From assembly GCF_007827795.1 (NCBI RefSeq), contig NZ_VITI01000005.1, forward strand, positions 62,001 to 126,000: DNA of 64,000 bases. Direction: 5' to 3'. Below are positions 8,175 to 15,650 of this stretch, in pieces. Numbering within the stretch: the first letter of the stretch is position 1; every line of letters starts with the position of its first letter. The DNA comes from Azospirillum brasilense. Its GTDB lineage: Bacteria > Pseudomonadota > Alphaproteobacteria > Azospirillales > Azospirillaceae. The position numbers were made by a program, and so were the translations under genes. Below the pieces are notes generated by a model, which ran no database searches, was not told the DNA's origin, and saw only the letters and a program-made list of their open reading frames with translations.

Positions 8175-9188
8175 TCAGAAGCCGGCCAGCACGATCTTGC
8201 CCTTGGCCCGCCCGCTTTCGAGCAGGGCGTGGGCGCGCGTCAGGTTGGCGGCGTTGATGGTGCCGAACGTCTCGGCCAGCGTCGTGCGGACCGTGCCGGC
8301 GTCCACGAGGCGCGACAGCTCGCCGAGCAGAGCGTGCTGGGCGGCGATGTCGGCTGTGCCGAACAGCGGGCGGGTGAACATGAACTCCCAGTGCAGCGAC
8401 ACGCTCTTGCGCTTCAGCACCATGACGTCCAGCCCAGCCGGATCGTCGATCAAAGCGACGCGGCCCTGCGGAGCGATCAGGGCGGCGATCTCCGGCAGAT
8501 GGGCGCCGGTGTCGTTGGTCGAGAAGACGAAGGCCGGGGCGCCGATGCCCAACGCCTCGACCTGCGCGGCCAGCGGCTTGCGGTGATCGATGACGTGATG
8601 GGCGCCCAGGTCGCGGCACCAGGCCTGCGTCTCCTCGCGTGAGGCGGTGGCGATGACCGTCAGATCGGTCAGTTGCCGGGCGAGCTGGATGGCGATCGAG
8701 CCGACGCCGCCGGCCCCGCCGACGATCAGGATGGCGTTGGCCGCCCCCGGCACCGGGCGCCGGACGTCCAGCCGGACGAACATCGCCTCCCACGCGGTGA
8801 TGCTGGTCAGCGGCAGCGCGGCGGCCTGGGCGAAATCGAGGCTGGCCGGCTTCGGCCCGACGATGCGCTCGTCCACCAGATGGAACTCGGCGTTGGTGCC
8901 GTCGCGGTCGATGGCCCCGGCGTAGAAGACGGCGTCGCCCGGCTTGAACAGGGTGGCCTGCGGCCCGGCGGCGACCACGGTGCCGGCGGCGTCCCAGCCC
9001 AGCACCTTCATGGCACCCGGCGCCGGCGGCATGTTGCGGCGGACCTTGGTGTCCACGGGGTTGACCGAGACGGCCTCGATCGCGACCAGCAGATCGCGGC
9101 CCTGGGGCTCGGGGCGGGGACGCTCGACGTCGATCAGGGCGTCGGGGGCGTCGATGGGAAGGGATTGGCTGAAGGCGACGGCGCGCAT
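8175..9188 (-). CDS. Zinc-type alcohol dehydrogenase / quinone-oxidoreductase-like protein
   Basis: A 337-residue MDR-superfamily NADPH oxidoreductase. The N-terminal GroES-like domain has [24 protein letters not shown] and GDAVFYAG; the Rossmann part has [19 protein letters not shown]. The zinc-ligand cysteines of classical alcohol dehydrogenases are missing, so it is of the zinc-free quinone/enone reductase type despite the common family name. ATG 9188 starts [12 protein letters not shown]. It is transcribed divergently from an HxlR regulator 118 bp away, an arrangement known for quinone- or aldehyde-responsive reductase/regulator pairs (YodB, QorR type). The likely role is electrophile detoxification. 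Confidence 0.9.
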   Translation of the reverse strand: MRAVAFSQSLPIDAPDALIDVERPRPEPQGRDLLVAIEAVSVNPVDTKVRRNMPPAPGAMKVLGWDAAGTVVAAGPQATLFKPGDAVFYAGAIDRDGTNAEFHLVDERIVGPKPASLDFAQAAALPLTSITAWEAMFVRLDVRRPVPGAANAILIVGGAGGVGSIAIQLARQLTDLTVIATASREETQAWCRDLGAHHVIDHRKPLAAQVEALGIGAPAFVFSTNDTGAHLPEIAALIAPQGRVALIDDPAGLDVMVLKRKSVSLHWEFMFTRPLFGTADIAAQHALLGELSRLVDAGTVRTTLAETFGTINAANLTRAHALLESGRAKGKIVLAGF

Positions 9189-9237
9189 GGCCTCAAGTCC
9201 TTGTGCTGGTTGCGGCGTGTTGTGCTCTGCCGACAGA

Positions 9238-9265
9238 CTTGCGCCTTGCAGCACCAGGGCGCAAG
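9238..9265. promoter_or_regulatory. Candidate HxlR operator (perfect inverted repeat)
   Basis: CTTGCGCC - 12 nt - GGCGCAAG, with 8-bp perfect arms whose centres are 20 bp apart (two helical turns). It lies in the 118-bp divergent spacer between the reductase gene and the HxlR gene, where a dimeric winged-helix regulator would control both. Confidence 0.6.
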
Positions 9266-9306
9266 AATGCACATGAAACGCACATAGTGTCGAAAAGGAT
9301 ACCGTG

Positions 9307-9675
9307 ATGGCCCGCATCCCGCACGCCAACCTGGACTGCTCGCCGGGCTGCCCGGTGGAGGGTGTTCTCGCCCTCATCGGCGGGAAGTGGAAGGGGCTGA
9401 TCCTCTACCATCTGCTGGACGGCACGCTGCGCTTCAACGAGATCCGCCGCCGCGTGCCGAACGTTACACAGCGCATGCTGACCACCCAACTCCGCGAGCT
9501 GGAGGCGGACGGGCTGCTGGTCCGCACCGTCTATGCGGAGGTGCCGCCGCGCGTCGAATACAGCCTGTCGCCGCGCGGGCGGAGCCTGGAGCCGATCATC
9601 CTGGCGCTGAAGGCCTGGGGCGAGGAGCATCTGCGCCCCGCCGCCGCGACATCCGCCATGGCGGCCGCTGAGTAA
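9307..9675 (+). CDS. HxlR-family winged-helix transcriptional regulator
   Basis: A 122-residue winged helix-turn-helix protein: [45 protein letters not shown] is classic HxlR, with the wing at [16 protein letters not shown]. Two N-terminal cysteines (C11 and C15 in DCSPGCP) match the redox/electrophile-sensing Cys of HypR/YodB-like members, so thiol modification is a plausible trigger. ATG 9307 is preferred over GTG 9304. The divergent reductase gene is the expected target. nnrS begins 14 bp downstream on the same strand and may be read from the same promoter. Confidence 0.93.
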   Translation: MARIPHANLDCSPGCPVEGVLALIGGKWKGLILYHLLDGTLRFNEIRRRVPNVTQRMLTTQLRELEADGLLVRTVYAEVPPRVEYSLSPRGRSLEPIILALKAWGEEHLRPAAATSAMAAAE

Positions 9676-9689
9676 GGCGGGAATCGGTG

Positions 9690-10823
9690 ATGAAAGCCTT
9701 CGTCCCACCCCCTCCGCAGCGTCCCTGGGGGCACCGCCTGTTCTTTCCCGCCGCCGCCCTCTACGGGGCGCTCAGCGTGCCGTTGTGGGTGGCCGGCTAT
9801 TTCGGCTGGCTCGGCATCGGCTGGACCCCGGCGCTGCACGCGCACGAGATGCTGATGGGCTACGCGCTGGCAGTGGTCGGCGGCTTCCTGCTGACGCGGC
9901 CGTCCGGGGTGGCGCTGGCCGTCGCCTTCGCCGCGTGGCTGGCCGGGCGGCTGGCGGTGCTGGGCGGCCTTCCGCCGGAGGTCGCGGCTCCGGTGGCGCT
10001 GGCCTACCCGGTGGCGCTCTTCGTGGTGGCTGGCGTTCCCTTCCTGCGCGCCGCCAAGAGCGGCCACAACAGGCTGTTCGGCCCGGTGATCGGCGCCTTC
10101 GCGCTGGCCGAGGCGCTGGTCTGGTGGGGCGGCGACGGCGGACGGACGGGCGCGCTGTTCGCGCTTCATCTCGTCGGAATCCTGATGCTGGTGATGGGCG
10201 GGCGAATCATCCCGTCGGCCACGGCGGGGGAGGTCCGCAAGCAGGGCGGAACGCTGGTGGAGCGGGTGCAGCCGCGCCTGGAATGGGCGGGCGTCGCCGG
10301 GGCGGTGCTGGCCGCCCTCACCGTCGCCATCGGGGGGACGACCGGTGGGGGGACGACCGGTCCGCGGGCCTGGATCGGGGCGGCGGGCGCCGCACTGGCC
10401 GGGGTGACGGCCTTCGCGCGTCTGGCGCGTTGGCGGACCGGCGCCGTGCTGAAGCGTCCGGACCTGTGGAGCCTGCATCTGGGCTATGGCTGGCTCGGGC
10501 TCGGCTGGCTGTTCCTGGGGGTGGAGCGGCTGGCTCCGCTGACCGGCGGGGCGGGCTGGCACGTGATCGGGGCGGGGGCGCTGGGCACGCTGGCCGCCTC
10601 CATGATGGTCCGCGCGACCTTGCAGCGGGAGGCGATGCCGCCGGACTTCCCACGGCCCGCCACCGCCGCCATCGCTCTGGTCGGGCTGGCCGCCGCGCTG
10701 CGCGTCGCCGCGGCCAGCACGGCGCCGGACCTGCTGATGCCCGCGGCGGTGCTGGCCTGGATGGGCGCGCATCTGCTGGTGCTGTGGGTGCTGCTGCGCG
10801 TGCCGAAGCGGATACGGGCCTGA
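9690..10823 (+). CDS. nnrS: NnrS-family haem/copper membrane protein, first copy
   Basis: A 377-residue polytopic inner-membrane protein with about 12 hydrophobic segments. It has the NnrS signature HAHEMLMGY (residues 50-58) and MGGRIIPSATAG, a likely haem/metal ligand region. NnrS proteins protect cells from nitrosative stress during denitrification. ATG 9690 is used; a GTG sits one codon upstream. It follows the HxlR gene by 14 bp on the same strand. A repetitive GGTTGGGTTG-coding stretch occurs around residue 215 (GGTTGGGTTG). A second paralogue lies at 15602-16810. Confidence 0.9.
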   Translation: MKAFVPPPPQRPWGHRLFFPAAALYGALSVPLWVAGYFGWLGIGWTPALHAHEMLMGYALAVVGGFLLTRPSGVALAVAFAAWLAGRLAVLGGLPPEVAAPVALAYPVALFVVAGVPFLRAAKSGHNRLFGPVIGAFALAEALVWWGGDGGRTGALFALHLVGILMLVMGGRIIPSATAGEVRKQGGTLVERVQPRLEWAGVAGAVLAALTVAIGGTTGGGTTGPRAWIGAAGAALAGVTAFARLARWRTGAVLKRPDLWSLHLGYGWLGLGWLFLGVERLAPLTGGAGWHVIGAGALGTLAASMMVRATLQREAMPPDFPRPATAAIALVGLAAALRVAAASTAPDLLMPAAVLAWMGAHLLVLWVLLRVPKRIRA

Positions 10824-10924
10824 TTCATCCGCCGCTTGACGCTCCCCGCCGCGCCCCCGACACTCCGATCAACGGCCTCGGCAATGGGCCATGGAGAGAC
10901 GCAAGCGCGTCCGCAGGGGGGATC

Positions 10925-11791
10925 ATGAGCGACGCATTGGAACCGGCCCGCAGCGCGGGCGTCGTCGGGCTCGGCTCCATGGGCATGGGGGTGGCGCTGT
11001 CGCTGCTCCGCGCCGGCTTCCGGGTCGTCGGCTGCGACCTTGATGCTGCCAAATGCATGAGCCTCGTCACCCATGGCGGGGAAGCCGCGGGATCGCCCGC
11101 CGACGTCGGGCGCCGGGTGGACCGCGTCATCGTCCTGGTCGCCACGGCGGAGCAGGCGGAGGAGGTGCTGTTCGGCGCCGAGGGCGTGGCCGGCACCTTG
11201 GCGAAGGGCGGCGTGGTCGTTCTGTCCACCAGCGTCCCGCCGGACATGGCCGCCGCCGTCGGGCGCCGCCTCGCCGAGCGGGACCTGCTGATGCTGGACG
11301 CGCCGGTCGGCGGCGGCCCGGTGCGCGCGGCGGAAGGGCGCATGGTGGTGATGGCCTCCGGCCCCGAGGATGCCTTCGCGCGGGCGGCGGACCTGATCGC
11401 CGCCGCGTCGGGCACGCTCCACCGTGTCGGCACCGAGCATGGGCAGGGCTCCGCCGTAAAGGCTGTGGAGCAGATGCTGACCGGTATCCACGCCGCCGCG
11501 GTGGCGGAGGCCACGGCCTTCGGCGTCCGCGCCGGAGTCGATCCGCAACGGCTGGCCGAGATCCTCGCCGCCGGTCCCTTCCACATCCCGTCGCAACGGC
11601 CGCTGGGCATCGTCGGGACCGATCTGGGAAGCGTGATGGACGCGGCGCGGCGGCTGACCGTGCCGACCCCGCTGGCCGCCTCCGCCCTGCAACTCTTCAC
11701 CATGGCCGCGGCGGTGGGAATGGGGCGCGAGGGCGACGGCGCGCTCGTCCGGATCTTCGACCGGCTGGCCGGCAACCCCCAGGAGAGCTGA
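10925..11791 (+). CDS. NAD(P)-dependent beta-hydroxyacid dehydrogenase, L-threonate dehydrogenase-like
   Basis: A 288-residue member of the 3-hydroxyisobutyrate dehydrogenase superfamily. It has the dinucleotide fold GVVGLGSMGMGVALSLLRAGF (residues 12-32), substrate loop DAPVGGGPVRAAEG and catalytic K179 in GSAVKAVEQML. The family's usual Asn four residues after the Lys is Gln, as I recall for threonate dehydrogenase-type (LtnD) members, so a four-carbon hydroxyacid is a reasonable substrate class. It is the first gene of a tight operon with an SDR (6-bp gap) and a threonine/serine dehydratase (3-bp gap). GGGGGG just upstream gives the ribosome site. The substrate is unproven. Confidence 0.85.
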   Translation: MSDALEPARSAGVVGLGSMGMGVALSLLRAGFRVVGCDLDAAKCMSLVTHGGEAAGSPADVGRRVDRVIVLVATAEQAEEVLFGAEGVAGTLAKGGVVVLSTSVPPDMAAAVGRRLAERDLLMLDAPVGGGPVRAAEGRMVVMASGPEDAFARAADLIAAASGTLHRVGTEHGQGSAVKAVEQMLTGIHAAAVAEATAFGVRAGVDPQRLAEILAAGPFHIPSQRPLGIVGTDLGSVMDAARRLTVPTPLAASALQLFTMAAAVGMGREGDGALVRIFDRLAGNPQES

Positions 11792-11797
11792 GAAATC

Positions 11798-12553
11798 ATG
11801 TCATCGACACGGAAATCCCTGGTCGTCACCGGGGGCAGCCGGGGCATCGGGGCGGCGGTCGCCCGCATGGCGGCGCGGCGCGGCTACGCCGTCACCTTCT
11901 CCTACATCGGCAACGCCGAGGCGGCCGAGGCCACCCTGACGGCGATCCGCGACGCAGGCGGGCAGGCCCAGGCCGTGCAGGGCGACGCCGCGCGGGAAGA
12001 GGACATCCGCGCCCTGTTCGACGTGGCGGAGGACCGCTTCGGCCCCACCGCCGGGCTGGTCAACAACGCCGGCATCATCGGCCCCTACGGGCGGCTCGAC
12101 GAGGCCGCGCCGGACGACCTGCGCCGCATGCTGGACATCAACGTGACCGGCGCCGTCCTTTGCGCGCGGGAGGCGGTGCGCCGCATGTCCACCCGCCACG
12201 GCGGGAAAGGTGGAGCGATCGTCAACATCGGCTCCATCGCCGCCGTGCTGGGCTCGCCCAACGAGTATGTGGGCTACGCGGCCAGCAAGGGCGCGGTGGA
12301 CAGCCTGACCGTCGGCCTCGCCCGCGAGGTGGCGAAGGAGGGCATCCGCGTGAACTGCGTGCGGCCCGGCCTGATCGACACCGACATCCAGATCATCCCC
12401 GGCATCGGCAACCGGCTCGACAACCCCGCTTTGATCCCGCCCGCCGGGCGCGCCGGGACGGCGGACGAGGTGGCCGAGACCGTGCTGTGGCTGCTGTCCG
12501 ACGCCGCGTCCTACGTGACCGGTGCCCTTCTCAACGTCTCCGGAGGCCGCTGA
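11798..12553 (+). CDS. SDR-family oxidoreductase
   Basis: A 251-residue classical short-chain dehydrogenase: cofactor motif TGGSRGIG (residues 11-18), NNAG, catalytic Ser in NIGSIAAV and the YAASK Tyr/Lys pair, followed by VNCVRPGLIDTDI. It resembles the glucose dehydrogenase/FabG-like group (SDR family with a C-terminal SGG). It is the middle gene of the three-gene operon and probably oxidises or reduces a hydroxyl on the same metabolite handled by the flanking dehydrogenase and dehydratase. Cofactor preference cannot be told with confidence. Confidence 0.92.
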   Translation: MSSTRKSLVVTGGSRGIGAAVARMAARRGYAVTFSYIGNAEAAEATLTAIRDAGGQAQAVQGDAAREEDIRALFDVAEDRFGPTAGLVNNAGIIGPYGRLDEAAPDDLRRMLDINVTGAVLCAREAVRRMSTRHGGKGGAIVNIGSIAAVLGSPNEYVGYAASKGAVDSLTVGLAREVAKEGIRVNCVRPGLIDTDIQIIPGIGNRLDNPALIPPAGRAGTADEVAETVLWLLSDAASYVTGALLNVSGGR

Positions 12554-12556
12554 GCC

Positions 12557-13549
12557 ATGCCCGCTTCGACACCCTTCGCCATCGGCCATCAGGACATCGT
12601 GGAGGCCGCGGCGCGGCTGGACGGATTCGCCGTGCGCACGCCGCTGCTGGAAAACGCCCTGCTGAACGAGCGGGTCGGCGGGCGGGTGCTGCTGAAGCCG
12701 GAGGTTCTTCAGCGCAGCGGCTCCTTCAAGTTCCGCGGCGCCTTCAACCGCCTGTCCCAGCTGACTCCGGAGGAGCGCCGGGGCGGGGTGGTCGCCTGGT
12801 CGTCGGGCAACCACGCCCAGGGCGTGGCGGCGGCGGCGGCGCTGCTCGGCATGCCGGCGGTCATCGTCATGCCCAGCGATGCCCCGGCGCTGAAGATCGC
12901 CAACACCCGCGGCTACGGCGCCGAGGTGGTGCTCTATGACCGCTGGACCGAAAGCCGCGAAGCCATTGCCACGGCCATCGCGGAGGAGCGGGGTGCGGCC
13001 ACCGTACCACCCTACGACCACCCGCAGATCATGGCCGGGCAGGGCACGGTCGGGCTGGAGATCGCCGCACAGGCGCAGGCCATCGGCGCGGGTCTTGACG
13101 ACGTGATCGCGCCGTGCAGCGGCGGCGGGCTGATGTCCGGGGTCGCCACGGCGGTCCGCCATAGCTTTCCCGACGCCCGCCTGTGGGCGGCGGAGCCGGC
13201 GGGCTTCGACGACGTGGCGCGCTCGCTTGCCGCCGGGGAGCGGGTGGAGAACGCCGCCGGGCAACGTTCCATCTGTGACGCGCTGCTGACTCCGACGCCG
13301 GGCGCCCTGACCTTCCCGGTGATGAAGACCCTGCTGTCCGGCAGCCTCGCGGTTACCGACGCCGAGGTGAAGGCCGCCATGGCCTACGCCTTCACCGTGC
13401 TCAAACTGGTGGTCGAGCCGGGCGGGGCGGTCGGGCTGGCCGCCGTGCTGACGGGCAAGCTGCCGGCGGCGGGGCGCACCGTCGCGGTGGTGCTGAGCGG
13501 CGGCAACGTCGACGCGGCGACCTTCACGGACGCTTTGGCGTCGTCGTAG
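12557..13549 (+). CDS. PLP-dependent threonine/serine dehydratase
   Basis: A 330-residue fold-type II PLP enzyme without the C-terminal ACT regulatory domain, so catabolic rather than biosynthetic. PLP lysine K58 is in GSFKFRGA; the substrate loop SSGNHAQG, phosphate-binding SGGGLMSG and VEPGGAVGLAA are clear. Members deaminate threonine, serine, 3-hydroxyaspartate or related beta-hydroxy amino acids. In this operon it would deliver a 2-oxoacid from a hydroxy amino acid, linked with the two dehydrogenases. It ends overlapping the convergent methyltransferase gene by 26 bp. Confidence 0.93.
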   Translation: MPASTPFAIGHQDIVEAAARLDGFAVRTPLLENALLNERVGGRVLLKPEVLQRSGSFKFRGAFNRLSQLTPEERRGGVVAWSSGNHAQGVAAAAALLGMPAVIVMPSDAPALKIANTRGYGAEVVLYDRWTESREAIATAIAEERGAATVPPYDHPQIMAGQGTVGLEIAAQAQAIGAGLDDVIAPCSGGGLMSGVATAVRHSFPDARLWAAEPAGFDDVARSLAAGERVENAAGQRSICDALLTPTPGALTFPVMKTLLSGSLAVTDAEVKAAMAYAFTVLKLVVEPGGAVGLAAVLTGKLPAAGRTVAVVLSGGNVDAATFTDALASS

Positions 13550-14402
13550 CGGCGTTGCGCTCCAGCACGTAATAGACGGCGCCGGGGGCGAACTTCTTGC
13601 GGACCGAGTCGCGGTGGTAGGCGATGTTCCACCGCGTCAGCGTGCAGGCCGCCTCGTCCAGCCGCACCAGCAGCGGGTTGCCGTAGGGCAGGCGGACGCC
13701 CACCAGCGGCCCCAGCCGCTCGGTCAGCGGGAAGGAGCAGAAGCGGCGCTGCCGCACCGTGAAGCCCAGCCGGGCGAAGCGCTCCTCCAGCCACTGGACG
13801 GGGAAGCCGCGCTCGTTGGCGGTCAGGCCGCGGCGGGGGCGGCGCCAGTCGCCCATGGTGCTGATCGGTTCGCGCAGGACGAACAGCCCGCCGGGGGCGG
13901 TGACGCGGGCGAACTCGGCGAGCAGGGCGCCGGCGTTCGGGATGTGGTGCAGCGTGTGCAGGCAGACGGTCAGGTCGTTCGCCCCGTCCGCGCAGTCGAT
14001 GCGCCCACCCAGCGTGGGCCGGCGGTACTCCGCGGGGGTGCCGGCGATGTCGGTTTTCCAGAAACGCTCGATGGGCTCCACGGCCAGGAAGCGTTCCACC
14101 TGCCCGGCGATCGGCGCCACGTCGTCCCCCGCGGCGCAGCCGAAGGCCAGCGCCTGCCGGAAGCGCCGCCCGGCCAGGAAGCGGAAGGCGTGGCGGTGGT
14201 TCAGCGCGTGGTACTCGTAGCGGTAGCCGGGCCGCTCGGGGGCCGTACGCGCGAAGTCCTCCGCAGGGTCCTGCGCCTCGACTCCGTACCAGCCGGCGAT
14301 CCGGGCCGCGTCGAAGTCGTCGCCGTAGAGGGCGGCGCCGGAGAAATACTGGTCTTCGAAACTGGCGGACTCGAAGCTGGCGCTTTCAGAACTGGCGGTC
14401 AT
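13524..14402 (-). CDS. Class I SAM-dependent methyltransferase
   Basis: A 292-residue protein with a Rossmann-type methyltransferase core: ALAFGCAAGDDVAPIA (motif I), acidic loop VEPIERFW, LTVCLHTLHHIPNAGALLAEF (motif III-like) and FVLREPIS. The substrate is unknown; it resembles methyltransferases of surface polysaccharide or secondary metabolism more than RNA enzymes. The N-terminus is a short Ser/Glu/Phe repeat (SESASFESASFED) encoded by near-identical 15-nt units, a likely slippage-prone stretch. It overlaps the dehydratase gene tail-to-tail by 26 bp. The real start could be downstream of the repeat. Confidence 0.82.
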   Translation of the reverse strand: MTASSESASFESASFEDQYFSGAALYGDDFDAARIAGWYGVEAQDPAEDFARTAPERPGYRYEYHALNHRHAFRFLAGRRFRQALAFGCAAGDDVAPIAGQVERFLAVEPIERFWKTDIAGTPAEYRRPTLGGRIDCADGANDLTVCLHTLHHIPNAGALLAEFARVTAPGGLFVLREPISTMGDWRRPRRGLTANERGFPVQWLEERFARLGFTVRQRRFCSFPLTERLGPLVGVRLPYGNPLLVRLDEAACTLTRWNIAYHRDSVRKKFAPGAVYYVLERNAATTTPKRP

Positions 14403-14568
14403 GGGGGCTGAGGCTCCGCTGGATGGACCGCGCGACGATAGCGCGCCGATTCCGGCGGAAACATTCAGCTTGCCCGCCTAGGACTGAGAGGGAGTCCTAT
14501 GGCGGAGCGGGACCGCGGAGCGTGAAGGGAGCGCCTCCGGTTGGCGGGTCCCTATCCTTAAGGGGGTG

Positions 14569-14709
14569 CTACAGCCGGATGTCGCTCTGGAACAGGCCGA
14601 GGTCGAGATGCTCCATCGGCACGCGGCGGGCGCGACGGCGGTTGAAGCGCCGGACGGCGTGGCGGGCGCGACCGATCAGCGAGGCGTAGCTCTTCAACGT
14701 CTTGGGCAT
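14569..14709 (-). CDS. DUF1127-like small arginine-rich protein, 46 aa
   Basis: This gene is very short. Reading from ATG 14709, the protein begins MPKTLKSYASLIGRARHAVR, continues with an Arg-rich stretch (RRFNRRRARRVP) and ends MEHLDLGLFQSDIRL. Its length, basic helix and closing L-D-x-G-L-x-x-S-D-I-R/G-L pattern match DUF1127 (YjiS-like) proteins, in which that tail is usually LDDRLLxDIGL. Small alphaproteobacterial members of this family can bind RNA and affect carbon or phosphate metabolism. It is divergent from the HAD gene. The reading frame is clear, while the family call is by pattern only. Confidence 0.72.
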   Translation of the reverse strand: MPKTLKSYASLIGRARHAVRRFNRRRARRVPMEHLDLGLFQSDIRL

Positions 14710-14815
14710 GTCCGTTCTTCCCAACCTGTGTAAGGCCAACCTGTGCAAGGAGTGAACGGAACACAGCTATGACGGGTCCATGTGACAAATTCTATCGCAC
14801 CGCACACCATGCTGA

Positions 14816-14840
14816 GGAACGCCGTGCCGCGCCGCCTGTT
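14816..14840 (+). promoter_or_regulatory. EcfG-type promoter candidate upstream of HAD gene
   Basis: GGAAC, 16-nt spacer, TGTT (GTT at 14838-14840). It differs from GGAAC-N16/17-CGTT only at the least conserved base. Predicted start near 14847 gives a leader of about 45 nt to ATG 14892. Confidence 0.4.
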
Positions 14841-14891
14841 CGAGAAGGAATACCCCCAAAGACACGGGCAACCCATGGTGAGGAGGCGGCG

Positions 14892-15650
14892 ATGAGCGGC
14901 GTTCTGAAGGCCGTCATTTTCGACGTGGACGGCACATTGGTCGACTCGGTGGATCTGCACGCCCACGCCTGGGTGGAGGCGATCCGGCATTTCGGCTACC
15001 ACGCGGAGTTCGACGCGGTGCGTTCCCAGATCGGCAAGGGCGGCGACCAGCTGATGCCGGTCTTCGTGCCGGAGAAGGATCTGGACCGCATCGAGGACGA
15101 GCTGGACCATTTCCGGCACGAGCTGTTCGCCCGCAAGTACATGCCGAAGGTCCGCGGCTTCCGCCGGGTGCGCGGCCTGTTCCAGCATCTTCACGCCGAG
15201 GGGTTGCGCATCGCGCTCGCCTCATCCGCCAAGGGGGACGAACTGGAGCATTACAAGCGCGCGGCGGACATCGGCGATCTGGTGGACGTGGAGACCTCGT
15301 CCGACGACGCCGAGCGGTCGAAGCCGCATCCGGACATTTTCGAGGCGGCGTTGGAAAGGCTGGGCCTGCCGGCGGCGGAGGTGGTGGTGGTCGGCGACAG
15401 CCCCTGGGACGCCAAGGCCGCGGGGCGGGCCGGGCTGACCGTGGTGGGGGTTCTGTGCGGCGGCTTCGCGGAGCAGGATCTGCGCAAGGCCGGCTGCGCG
15501 GAGATCTTCCGTGATCCGGAAGACCTCCAGCGCCGCTTCGCCACCAGCCTCATCGGGAAACGCAGCCCACGCGCCATGGGCCTTCTTCAGCCCGGCGGAC
15601 CTCAGCCGGGGCGGCCGTCGGCCCGCGGGGCGAGCAGGATGGGCGCGTAG
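14892..15650 (+). CDS. HAD-superfamily (IA) phosphatase
   Basis: A 252-residue beta-phosphoglucomutase/phosphoglycolate-phosphatase-like enzyme: nucleophile motif VIFDVDGTLVDS, LASSAKGDELEHY (motif II Ser), K in SKPHPDIF and VVVVGDSPWDAKAA (motif IV). ATG 14892 is preceded by GAGGAGG. The substrate is a small phosphate ester that cannot be named. The last 17 codons (GPQPGRPSARG...) run 49 bp into the 3' end of the convergent nnrS gene, so the C-terminal tail is probably a late extension. An EcfG-like promoter candidate lies at 14816-14840. Confidence 0.9.
   Translation: MSGVLKAVIFDVDGTLVDSVDLHAHAWVEAIRHFGYHAEFDAVRSQIGKGGDQLMPVFVPEKDLDRIEDELDHFRHELFARKYMPKVRGFRRVRGLFQHLHAEGLRIALASSAKGDELEHYKRAADIGDLVDVETSSDDAERSKPHPDIFEAALERLGLPAAEVVVVGDSPWDAKAAGRAGLTVVGVLCGGFAEQDLRKAGCAEIFRDPEDLQRRFATSLIGKRSPRAMGLLQPGGPQPGRPSARGASRMGA

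Noticed and set aside
10836-10864. TTGACG-N17-GACACT promoter for the three-gene operon
   Set aside because: The -35 is good but the -10 is weak in a C-rich spacer, so it is not listed as a feature.
9785-11791. 668-codon frame covering nnrS and the next dehydrogenase
   Set aside because: Only the part from ATG 10925 has protein motifs. The first 380 codons are out of frame with nnrS and are Arg/Gly-rich.
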